Source: Acidobacteriota bacterium (GTDB taxonomy: Bacteria; Acidobacteriota; Terriglobia; UBA7540). Taken from it: a stretch of 5,143 bases of DNA. Below, one piece after another: positions 1-4,970 of this stretch. A program made the position numbers and the translations under genes. Positions within the stretch are counted from its first letter, which is position 1. Every line of letters starts with the position of its first letter. The stretch lies in the NCBI GenBank assembly GCA_021789565.1, contig JAJYJL010000744.1:1-5143 (forward strand), read 5' to 3'. Under the pieces are notes generated by a model. That model did not search any database, was not told where the DNA came from, and saw only the letters and a list, made by a program, of their open reading frames with translations.

Positions 1-70
1 TTTCGTTCTTCTCGGCTATGCGATGGTCAATATTATCCGAAATAAACTGGGTGAGCAGAGTGTCTGGTAG
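1..70 (+). CDS. C-terminal end of an unidentified, probably membrane protein (partial)
   Basis: An open frame enters from the left edge at base 2 and stops at TAG 68-70. The 22 visible residues begin FVLLGYAMVNIIRNKLG and end EQSVW. A hydrophobic stretch followed by Arg and Lys is what the end of a last transmembrane helix with a positive cytoplasmic flank would look like. This is the only reading here that gives a sensible protein end, but it is very short and no family can be named. The gene would be transcribed toward the LuxR-type gene, which is on the other strand, so the two would converge over the 71-237 gap. The alternative is that this is chance open reading frame; the call rests only on composition. 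Confidence 0.4.
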   Translation, partial: FVLLGYAMVNIIRNKLGEQSVW

Positions 71-103
71 TCGTCTCAAAGGAAAAGTTGGAGAAGAAAC
101 CTG

Positions 104-128
104 GGTGCCCCGGATTGGGGTTGGCACC
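104..128. repeat. Hairpin-forming inverted repeat between convergent genes
   Basis: GGTGCC at 104-109 is the exact reverse complement of GGCACC at 123-128, with a 13-nt spacer that can add two more C-G pairs (110-111 with 119-120). It lies in the gap between the partial plus-strand gene and the 3' end of the minus-strand regulator. It could help end transcription, but neither strand has a proper T-run after the stem; the minus-strand side is only pyrimidine-rich. I therefore do not call it an intrinsic terminator. Confidence 0.35.
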
Positions 129-145
129 ACGAATCAAGCCGTCGT

Positions 146-156
146 CGAGGTACCTC
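146..156. promoter_or_regulatory. Palindromic site CGAGGTACCTC, copy 1 (downstream of luxR-type gene)
   Basis: Bases 147-156 read GAGGTACCTC, a perfect 10-base palindrome. With the preceding C it is an 11-base exact copy of the sequence at 921-931 over the start of the LuxR-type gene. The dyad extends imperfectly outward: 141-144 pair with 159-162 around a 2-base mismatch, including one G-T pair. It sits about 80 bp past the stop codon of the regulator gene. A role as a regulator binding site is inferred only from symmetry and from the paired placement. Confidence 0.35.
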
Positions 157-237
157 ATCGGCGAAACAGTTCGCGGGCTGAACCCCATTTTTAACGGTGA
201 AAAAGGAATCAAACAGTTACGGGAAGTCCTCACAAGG

Positions 238-921
238 CTATGAGGCGTCGGGTAAACCGATCGCTTCGGGCGCGCTACTGAACGGAACACCTTGGGGGCC
301 AACGTGTTTGAAGTAGTGGACTGCTGCCGCGCGCCGCGTGCTGACCTGAAGTTTCTTATAGATCGATTTCACATGTGAACGTGCCGTCTCAGTGCTGATG
401 AAGAGGCTGCTTGCCACTTCTTTGTCAGAGTACCCTTGCGCAATAAGAGCTAAGACTTCCCATTCTCTTGGCGTGAGGTTTTCTGAAAACGTTCTGTTTG
501 CTTTGCGACCGGCAATAAGTTTATCGATCACTTTGTTCGTTACTCTATGGGCAAACCAGCGCTCGCCTTCGGCGACCTTAACAACCGCCTTGATTAAAAC
601 TTGGGGTGTCACCCTTGTGGACAGGCAGCCCCAGGCTCCTGCTTCAAGGGTCTGGACAGCGAATTCTTCATTAGGATCATCTGCGAGAAACAAGGCTCTC
701 GCTTCTGGGATTAAGTTGCGCAATTCATGCGCCGAGGCAAGACCAGCACCGGCATCAGGTGTGTGAATGATTAAGATCGGGTTTCTTGGTGTATCAATTC
801 GCCCACTAAGATCGTGGACCCGATCGAAATCTATGATTTCAGTAAATGTCCCAGTTTCAACTAGCAACGAACAGAGAGCTTTGCGAAAGAGAATACGGGG
901 ACTTACAACTACCAGTTTCAC
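238..921 (-). CDS. NarL/LuxR-family response regulator with degenerate (phosphorylation-dead) receiver domain
   Basis: This is a 227-residue DNA-binding transcription regulator, the normal size for the NarL/FixJ type. Residues 1-120 have the pattern of a receiver domain. Residues about 147-206 are a LuxR-type helix-turn-helix: LTPREWEVLALIAQG (149-163), then SDKEVASSLFISTETARSHVKSIYKKL (two helices, 165-191). The receiver has lost its chemistry. The acidic pair before LFR is S7-P8, the phospho-acceptor position is H53 in ILIIHTP, the Thr/Ser switch position is A80, and the conserved Lys is T102 in GCLSTRVTP. It therefore probably acts without Asp phosphorylation, perhaps through a ligand, a protein partner or its own abundance. 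Translation starts at GTG 919-921 with GGAGG 6 nt upstream. No histidine kinase gene is in view. Targets cannot be deduced, though autoregulation is suggested by palindromes at 921-931 and 146-156. The family assignment is secure. Confidence 0.92.
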   Translation of the reverse strand: MKLVVVSPRILFRKALCSLLVETGTFTEIIDFDRVHDLSGRIDTPRNPILIIHTPDAGAGLASAHELRNLIPEARALFLADDPNEEFAVQTLEAGAWGCLSTRVTPQVLIKAVVKVAEGERWFAHRVTNKVIDKLIAGRKANRTFSENLTPREWEVLALIAQGYSDKEVASSLFISTETARSHVKSIYKKLQVSTRRAAAVHYFKHVGPQGVPFSSAPEAIGLPDAS

Positions 922-931
922 GAGGTACCTC
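921..931. promoter_or_regulatory. Palindromic site CGAGGTACCTC, copy 2, overlapping the RBS of the luxR-type gene
   Basis: Bases 922-931 are the perfect palindrome GAGGTACCTC. It lies directly against the GTG start codon (919-921) of the minus-strand regulator gene and overlaps its Shine-Dalgarno: in minus orientation the run is GGGAGGTACCTC then GTG. The same 11 bases occur at 146-156. In RNA the palindrome could fold on itself or dimerise and hide the GGAGG. In DNA it could be an operator. Which of these applies, if either, is not visible from sequence. Confidence 0.4.
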
Positions 932-970
932 CCTAGCAGAGAAAGTACCCCCTCCCAGGTGCATTAGAAA

Positions 971-997
971 ATATTAATCTGAACCATTATGCCCCAA
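971..997 (-). promoter_or_regulatory. Weak sigma70-like promoter candidate for the luxR-type gene
   Basis: On the minus strand TTGGGG (997-992) is followed after 15 bp by TAATAT (976-971), about 50 bp before the GTG start. A second -10-like hexamer, CATAAT, lies at 991-986 without a good -35. The spacing is short and the -35 is poor, so this is only a candidate. The AT-rich character of 961-1075, against the GC-richer genes on both sides, supports a control region here. Confidence 0.25.
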
Positions 998-1026
998 ACT
1001 AGAAGTGCTATCTTTGATGTCTTAAT

Positions 1027-1040
1027 CGTGCGTCCGCACG
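1027..1040. promoter_or_regulatory. Operator-like dyad CGTGCG-TC-CGCACG
   Basis: Two perfect 6-base arms (1027-1032 and 1035-1040) are separated by 2 bases. A 2-nt loop makes a poor RNA hairpin, and neither side carries a T-run, so a protein-binding dyad is more likely than a terminator. It lies about 105 bp upstream of the luxR-type start codon and 170 bp beyond the end of the peptidase gene, in otherwise AT-rich DNA. A function is inferred, not shown. Confidence 0.35.
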
Positions 1041-1044
1041 TAAA

Positions 1045-1062
1045 AATTAGCAATTCCTAATT
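1045..1062. repeat. Inverted repeat AATTAG-N6-CTAATT next to the CGTGCG dyad
   Basis: AATTAG (1045-1050) is the exact reverse complement of CTAATT (1057-1062), with spacer CAATTC. It starts 4 bases after the CGTGCG dyad ends. Being AT-rich, it would be a weak RNA stem; two neighbouring dyads suggest a compact control region upstream of the luxR-type gene. Confidence 0.3.
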
Positions 1063-1211
1063 AACTTCACCATCATATTTGTTCGGAGTTGGCGCGTCAA
1101 GCAAATTTCTCAAAATGGCTCGCGAAAGGTGGTGCCTTGCTGTGCCCGGGCATCTCCACTGAACAGATTGAGGCCTTTCCCACCCGAGACGAATGGCATA
1201 GATACACTGTG

Positions 1212-2879
1212 TCATCGCTGCGCTTGTTGCTTGGTCTCGTCATTATACCGCGTCAAGTAGGGTATCAATGGAGTCACCTCAAACGGCATTTTGTCCTTGG
1301 CTGAGATCAGGTTGACCGGCTTGGATTTCATCAGGCGGATCTGGTCATTCCATGCGTCTACCTTGATGCGCGCCCCAAGGGGCAAAGCGGCAATTTGGTC
1401 TATCGAACCGGGTTCAAGCTTGGGCGCGCCTTGCAGCAGTTGCGCCATGCGGACCTGATCGTGTTGGTCAATCAGGCGGTTGCCCATATGTGCGCCAAAT
1501 AGGTTAGGAGTCACCGGTGCAACTTTTGCAAGAGCTTCCAGGAACAATCCAGCCTTGCCCAGTTTGTCCTTGTAGGGAGAGTTCTGAAGAAGGGTGACCG
1601 CTTCCTTATCAGCGGCCTCCTCCTGCTTTGGCCGGGCAAAGTCAAACTTTCTCAGGATTTGTCCGTCCGTAATCATCATGCGGTCGTAAAACGCATACTT
1701 GGTGTTCACGGTTTCACCCATCTTGATATGGGCCAGTTCGTGCGCCAAAATCATGGCCAGGCTGGCTTCGTCCGGCAATACGTCAATCAGGCCCCGGCTT
1801 ACCACGATGGTGTTCCCGATAGTGAACGACTCCAGCGGGTAGGTCAACAGGACACGGCAATGGACGGGCGGTAGGTTGTCCAGATGATTGGTCACGATCA
1901 GGTTGTTCACCACGGTTTCCAGCACCTTGTCCACAGGTCCGGGTGGCGCTAACAGGCCTCCCTTCTGCAGGCGGTTGAGGATGTTATCCTCCGCCTCGTG
2001 CTGCCATTCACGCTCGCTCTGGAGAGGCGAGTAGTCATGCGACGCGGCGCTGGCGTCTTCCACAGGCGTCTTGGAATCCACCAGAATTTGCGTCAATTCC
2101 TGGTCAGGCGTGGTGGTTTTAAGAATGTAACCCCAAAGCCGGGTCTGCGACCTGAAGCCCAGGTGAGGAACCCTATACCTGGCAAGATCGGTCTCCTCAC
2201 TATAGACATAAACCGGCAGCCAGAGCCCCGGCTGGAGGTTCTCTCTCCAACTGTCAAAGTGGAAACCGAATTCGTTGTGCCCTCCGTAGACTCCGTTGAA
2301 GCGGACAATGTGATAGCCCTCATCTTCAACCCAGATACGCCCTTCGAACAATCCCTTTCCGGCATGGGCCCGAGGCCTGACGTTAAACACCAGACAGCGA
2401 ACCTGGCCCAGGAACTCGCGCCCCACAAATTCGAACTTGTAATGCGCCAGATCAAAATTGCTAGGATCAATAAAAATGGGGTAAGCAAATGACCCCGGCT
2501 CAAGCTGGAAGGACAACAACTTCCCGAGGGGCCCATAAAGGAGTACTTTGCTCAATATCCCGCGGACCGTGGGGGTCGGAGGGGGCAAGAAAGAACGTTC
2601 CACAACGCCATTCTTGATTTCTAACTGCCCCAGGAAATAATCATCGCCGACGATGCGCTTTTCGCGATCCTTCTCAGTGTGGATTTCCTGAATGTAGGTT
2701 TCGACCCGAGGAGTATAAGAACCGAATGACTTGACCAGGTCTTTTTCTTGCTTGATGATTTTTTCCAGCGTCTGGCGGACAATGCTTGATTGCTGTACGG
2801 GTTTCTGGCCGAACAATAGACCCGATGCCCCCAGTGCAACCAGGAACGCAGCGGGCAAAGCTCGAAAGTGTACTTTCAT
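1212..2879 (-). CDS. Secreted M48-family zinc metallopeptidase
   Basis: This 555-residue protein is predicted to hydrolyse peptides or misfolded proteins in the envelope. Residues 1-24 are a signal peptide (basic MKVHFR, hydrophobic core, ending near LFGQ). Residues about 30-290 form a beta-rich region that may resemble lipoprotein-sorting-like domains (my inference). The zinc core is H380-E-L-A-H384 in ILAHELAHIKMGE, with E381 as catalytic base; the third ligand is probably E420 of E-E-A-A-D424, matching the family ExxxD pattern. Residues about 490-555 are an extra C-terminal tail. No transmembrane helix follows the signal peptide, unlike HtpX or Ste24, so this is the periplasmic BepA/LoiP-like kind, though longer and without visible TPR repeats. 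ATG 2877-2879 is preceded by AGAGGA at 6 nt. The gene starts 12 bp after the tonB-like gene and is surely in its operon. The substrate is unknown. Confidence 0.9.
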   Translation of the reverse strand: MKVHFRALPAAFLVALGASGLLFGQKPVQQSSIVRQTLEKIIKQEKDLVKSFGSYTPRVETYIQEIHTEKDREKRIVGDDYFLGQLEIKNGVVERSFLPPPTPTVRGILSKVLLYGPLGKLLSFQLEPGSFAYPIFIDPSNFDLAHYKFEFVGREFLGQVRCLVFNVRPRAHAGKGLFEGRIWVEDEGYHIVRFNGVYGGHNEFGFHFDSWRENLQPGLWLPVYVYSEETDLARYRVPHLGFRSQTRLWGYILKTTTPDQELTQILVDSKTPVEDASAASHDYSPLQSEREWQHEAEDNILNRLQKGGLLAPPGPVDKVLETVVNNLIVTNHLDNLPPVHCRVLLTYPLESFTIGNTIVVSRGLIDVLPDEASLAMILAHELAHIKMGETVNTKYAFYDRMMITDGQILRKFDFARPKQEEAADKEAVTLLQNSPYKDKLGKAGLFLEALAKVAPVTPNLFGAHMGNRLIDQHDQVRMAQLLQGAPKLEPGSIDQIAALPLGARIKVDAWNDQIRLMKSKPVNLISAKDKMPFEVTPLIPYLTRYNDETKQQAQR

Positions 2880-2885
2880 ATGATT

Positions 2886-2891
2886 TCCTCT
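2886..2891 (-). promoter_or_regulatory. Ribosome binding site of the M48 peptidase gene
   Basis: The minus strand reads AGAGGA, 6 nt before ATG 2877-2879. It fills the 12-bp gap directly after the TAA of the tonB-like gene, so ribosomes ending there are placed to restart, which suggests coupled translation. Confidence 0.7.
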
Positions 2892-4061
2892 TTAATTCGC
2901 CAATTGAAAAATGACGTGAACCAGCGCGGTGGAATCTACAGGCTGGCCCTCCCGCTCAGCAGGCTTGAACCTGATGTGCTTTGCCGCCTGTATTGCAGCT
3001 TCATCCATCCCATGACCAAGTCGTTGCTCAACTCCCAGCACGCTCAAATGCCCGGTTGATTGGAAAAGGACCCTCAGGATAACCTGCCCTTCAATATGCA
3101 GTCGGCGAGCCTCGGGCGGATAGACTGGAACGGGTTTTGAAAGGATGACTACCGGCTTGAACGCTTCTGTCGCAGATGCGGCTTTGGGTCTGGGCGCTTT
3201 GGCGCCCGCCACTACGCTGCCAAAACCGCTCTGCTGCACGCTTTGCGGCGCGGCGCCCTCGGGGCGACCTCCGGCACCTGCGCCGATCCCATTGCCGAAT
3301 CCGGCGCTGACCACCGTACCCTTGACTCCGTGCGACCCTCCGGCACCGTTACCCTGGCCGGGACCCGCGGGCATGTCAAACGATCCAAGTTGTGCGACTT
3401 GATTGTGACTATCGGCCGAGGGATTGTTGGGAATCCCGTTCTCAGATCCAAAGCCTCCCGTCTGAACATCCTGCAAGGGCCGCTTGACGGTTGCCTTGGC
3501 CATACTTCCCGGATTGAACGTGCCCAGGCGAGGCATCGCAGCCTGCTTTTTGGGTGTAGGGCGCTGAACTTCCGCCGAACTGAAATGTTCAGCGGGTCTC
3601 GGCACAAAGCGTGTTCTGGGGAGCTCAATCTTCGGCTGGAAAGTTTCCGGAACCTTCAGGCGCTCCGTCTCTAATGGTTTTTGAATCTCTTCCCGAGGCG
3701 ACTTTGGCATTTTGGGCAAGACAACGGATGGCCTTGGAAGGATGGGACGCTCCAGGAGTCTGGGTGCCTGTTCGGCCGGCTTAGGAGCAATCGGGTGAAA
3801 ATAGAGAACTTCTTCTTTAGAATTTCTTGGCAAAGGGGCAGGCGGCAAGCTCACCAGTGCCCAAAACATGATGCCAGCGACGAAAGCTTCTAAGACGGGA
3901 CTGAATCCCAAGGCGAGCCAACGCCGCTTGCGGTCTTCCGCGGATGGACCGAGCAGGCCGAACTGCGGGAAATCGGAAGGAGACGGAACATCCTTCACAT
4001 TTGCGGGTTTGGTGAATGCCGACATGGGCCCCCGTCCACGCCGCCGTCGCGAACCTAGCAT
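2892..4061 (-). CDS. TonB-family energy-transducing envelope protein
   Basis: A 389-residue protein (numbering from ATG 4059-4061). Residues 52-74 are one membrane helix after a basic N-terminus rich in Arg. Residues about 75-165 are a Pro/Lys/Glu-rich periplasmic spacer. Residues about 180-300 are Gly-rich with three GFG motifs (203-205, 254-256, 279-281). Residues about 310-389 are a TonB C-terminal domain: Y314-P315 followed by EAR, then IEGQVILRV, LGHGMDEAAIQAA and RFKPA. Such proteins carry proton-motive-force energy from ExbB/ExbD to outer-membrane receptors, but no exbB, exbD or receptor gene is in view. The helix lacks the His that E. coli TonB needs and instead has E58, and the cytoplasmic tail of about 50 residues is long. 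Starts at TTG 4065-4067 or ATG 4023-4025 are possible; ATG 4061 fits the leader best. First gene of an operon with the M48 peptidase. Confidence 0.87.
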   Translation of the reverse strand: MLGSRRRRGRGPMSAFTKPANVKDVPSPSDFPQFGLLGPSAEDRKRRWLALGFSPVLEAFVAGIMFWALVSLPPAPLPRNSKEEVLYFHPIAPKPAEQAPRLLERPILPRPSVVLPKMPKSPREEIQKPLETERLKVPETFQPKIELPRTRFVPRPAEHFSSAEVQRPTPKKQAAMPRLGTFNPGSMAKATVKRPLQDVQTGGFGSENGIPNNPSADSHNQVAQLGSFDMPAGPGQGNGAGGSHGVKGTVVSAGFGNGIGAGAGGRPEGAAPQSVQQSGFGSVVAGAKAPRPKAASATEAFKPVVILSKPVPVYPPEARRLHIEGQVILRVLFQSTGHLSVLGVEQRLGHGMDEAAIQAAKHIRFKPAEREGQPVDSTALVHVIFQLAN

Positions 4062-4064
4062 TCT

Positions 4065-4084
4065 CAACAGGCCTTCGCCTGTTG
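4065..4084 (-). promoter_or_regulatory. Leader hairpin between Shine-Dalgarno and start codon of the tonB-like gene
   Basis: In minus orientation CAACAGGC (4084-4077) and GCCTGTTG (4072-4065) form a perfect 8-bp stem with the loop GAAG. The stem ends 3 nt before ATG 4061. GGGAGG (4090-4085) abuts its 5' side. Folded, the hairpin would bring that distant Shine-Dalgarno close to the ATG. The alternative Shine-Dalgarno GAAGG lies in the loop and stem and would be hidden, as would the TTG start. Either way the hairpin should affect translation. Confidence 0.6.
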
Positions 4085-4090
4085 CCTCCC
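4085..4090 (-). promoter_or_regulatory. Shine-Dalgarno GGGAGG, set apart from the tonB-like start by a hairpin
   Basis: GGGAGG on the minus strand is the strongest anti-16S match upstream of the gene, but it lies 23 nt before ATG 4061 in linear sequence, too far for normal use. The intervening 20 nt form the perfect hairpin at 4065-4084, so the effective distance in folded RNA is about 3 nt plus the stem. Confidence 0.45.
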
Positions 4091-4106
4091 CACAAATTAG
4101 AACTTT

Positions 4107-4134
4107 ATCATATGTCGGCCTGAATCGAAAACAA
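4107..4134 (-). promoter_or_regulatory. Sigma70-like promoter of the tonB-peptidase operon
   Basis: On the minus strand TTGTTT (4134-4129), a 16-bp spacer and TATGAT (4112-4107, 5 of 6 to TATAAT) are well spaced. Transcription would start near 4100, giving a leader of about 40 nt that carries GGGAGG and the hairpin. The site lies in AT-rich DNA just upstream of the gene. The -35 is only a half match. Confidence 0.5.
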
Positions 4135-4247
4135 TATACCCGTCGAATGAATCGGGAAATCGATCAATTTCTTAGCACGCGGCAGAAACGGTGCCTGCCA
4201 TATAAAAGTCAGGAGGAGAATTCATCATGAAGAGGAGCCGACTCAGC

Positions 4248-4526
4248 GGAAGGCCGCAGGCGCACGCACAGCAGATGATCTCCCGCAAAAATATACAACG
4301 GCAGATAGCAGTAGTGCCCGTAGTAGCCATGGAAGAACTGTCATTCCTACTGGCCGTGCAGCGGGTCGTCGGTGGCGTCCAGGTCCAGCACGATCTCCTC
4401 GGGAGGTTTTGTGTAGGCCTCCAGAAAAATCTCCACCAGCAGCCGGTTCACCGATTCCATCTCCAGCGAGATCTTCTTGTAGCGCTCTTCGTCCTTCACC
4501 ACCGTCGCGGCCAATTCCAGCCGGTT
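4248..4526 (-). pseudogene. IS1380-family transposase remnant with two in-frame stops
   Basis: Read on the minus strand from 4526, the frame gives NRLEL, then ERYKKIS, VNRLLVEIFLEAY, PPEEIVLDLDATDDPLHGQ. A TAG (4347-4349), E and a TGA (4341-4343) follow, after which the same frame goes on as FFHGYYGHYCYLPLYIFAGD and HLLCVRLRPS. I recognise this as the conserved core of IS1380-type DDE transposases, where the interrupted stretch normally reads about HGQQEGRFFHGYY. CAG to TAG and GGA to TGA single-base changes explain both stops. The family's acidic catalytic motif (DATDD) is still visible. Only about 93 codons remain of a protein that is normally over 400 residues. Both ends are lost: upstream of NRLEL the expected GKSTLNRLEL text is missing, and after RLRPS the similarity ends before a TGA at 4209-4211. 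Terminal repeats were not found. Confidence 0.8.
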
Positions 4527-4665
4527 CGAATAAATAGCGCACGTCGCGAAAAGGGATTCTTCGAATGGTTTCGGCACACTTATGGGCACACCAAAGGTCA
4601 GTGACCAAAGCGAGGAACGGTCTTGCCAAGATAACTCATTGAATGTAAGGATGGTTAGGAGCTGT

Positions 4666-4750
4666 GCGAAAGTGGCGGAATTGGCAGACGCGCCAGACTT
4701 AGGATCTGGTCCCGCAAGGGGTGGGGGTTCGAGTCCCCCCTTTCGCACCA
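4666..4750 (+). tRNA. tRNA-Leu (anticodon UAG), CCA encoded
   Basis: The full cloverleaf folds. The acceptor stem GCGAAAG (4666-4672) pairs with CTTTCGC (4740-4746), with discriminator A 4747 and CCA 4748-4750. The D arm starts at GCG 4675. The anticodon stem CCAGA/TCTGG (4693-4697, 4705-4709) holds loop CTTAGGA with anticodon TAG at 4700-4702, which reads CUA and probably other CUN leucine codons. The long class II variable arm has stem CCC-GCAA-GGG (4711-4720). The T arm is GGGGG/CCCCC around TTCGAGT (4723-4739). All paired regions are intact, so the gene is probably functional. Upstream there is only a weak promoter-like TTGCCA (4623-4628), and no strong terminator follows. It lies between two insertion-sequence remnants. 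Confidence 0.97.
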
Positions 4751-4936
4751 TTGCTGGATCCTGTGTTTTTTGTGTGGGAAAGCGCTGCCTCTTGTTTCGG
4801 GCGCTGGTCCGGGCTGTTTCCCCTTTTCAACGCCGCACTTTTTGGAAAGACGCCATCAATCAAACTTGTCTCGGGCGTACAGTCACATGGTTTACTGTAC
4901 CTCGATGATAAGGTCACCTTTTGAGCTCGATAGAAG
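4751..4936. other. Non-coding spacer between tRNA-Leu and the right-hand IS remnant
   Basis: No gene is seen. A T-run at 4765-4770 lies shortly after the tRNA but has no convincing stem before it. The spacer holds the dyad at 4877-4900 and a small palindrome, AAGGT-C-ACCTT (4910-4920). No copy of the tRNA 3' end is found, so there is no sign of an integration site. Confidence 0.45.
4877..4900. repeat. Inverted repeat GTACAGT-N10-ACTGTAC
   Basis: Two perfect 7-base arms (4877-4883, 4894-4900) are separated by 10 bases. A centre-to-centre distance of 17 bp puts both arms on nearly the same DNA face less half a turn, and the site could be an operator; as RNA it would be a weak stem with a large loop and no T-run. 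It lies just before the IS remnant and about 130 bp after tRNA-Leu. Confidence 0.35.
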
Positions 4937-4958
4937 TGTCCCCTAACAGTACCTCTGG

Positions 4959-4966
4959 AAGGAGGT
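4959..4966 (+). promoter_or_regulatory. Near-perfect Shine-Dalgarno AAGGAGGT of the right-hand transposase remnant
   Basis: AAGGAGGT is an almost full anti-16S match. GGAGG ends 5 nt before TTG 4971-4973, which fixes TTG as the start rather than ATG 4986, which is 20 nt away. GAAGTGTCCCCT at 4934-4945, just upstream, could be the terminal end of the element, but its partner lies outside the window. Confidence 0.6.
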
Positions 4967-4970
4967 CAGA

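Larger units (their letters stand above)
932..1211. other. Non-coding gap between the luxR-type gene and the tonB-peptidase operon
   Basis: No convincing gene is seen. The right part (about 1080-1211) has GC content like the genes but no start with a ribosome binding site and no recognisable protein. It contains TGCCCGGGCA, a 10-base palindrome (1142-1151), which is not followed by a T-run. No clear terminator for the peptidase operon was found. The left part (940-1075) is AT-rich and holds the dyads and promoter candidates listed separately. Confidence 0.5.

Noticed and set aside
179..192. Possible intrinsic terminator with the T-run at 188-192 after GTTC-N7-GAAC
   Set aside because: A 4-bp stem is too weak to support the call.
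164..224. Direct repeat AAACAGTT followed by a CGGG-like end (near 165 and 211)
   Set aside because: Only two short imperfect copies; could easily be chance.
228..245. CCTCA-N8-TGAGG hairpin over the luxR-type stop codon
   Set aside because: A 5-bp stem without a following T-run is not a credible terminator.
33..302. 89-residue minus-strand open frame
   Set aside because: It overlaps the end of the luxR-type gene in another frame and the partial plus-strand gene. It has low-complexity composition and no recognisable domain.
392..967. Plus-strand open frames opposite the luxR-type gene
   Set aside because: They are antisense shadows of a gene with clear family motifs and show no domain of their own.
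1089..1304. 71-residue plus-strand open frame in the gap before the peptidase gene
   Set aside because: It starts with TTG without a clear ribosome binding site, overlaps the peptidase 3' end, and has no recognisable motif.
3145..3674. Several long open frames opposite or within the tonB-like gene
   Set aside because: They are GC-rich shadows of the Gly/Pro-rich linker. The TonB frame carries the membrane helix and C-terminal domain.
4227..4604. 125-residue plus-strand open frame with a good-looking GGAGGA before ATG
   Set aside because: It is antisense to the IS1380-type remnant, whose minus-strand reading gives conserved transposase text. The ribosome-site match is coincidental.
4527..4751. 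Minus-strand open frame extending the transposase remnant through the tRNA (starting MVRKGGLEPPPLAG)
   Set aside because: The N-terminal text is the well-known false translation of the antisense strand of a tRNA-Leu gene. Only the part below 4526 is transposase-like.
4699..4924. Short open frames over the tRNA and its downstream spacer
   Set aside because: They are translations of tRNA sequence and spacer with no start signal or motif.
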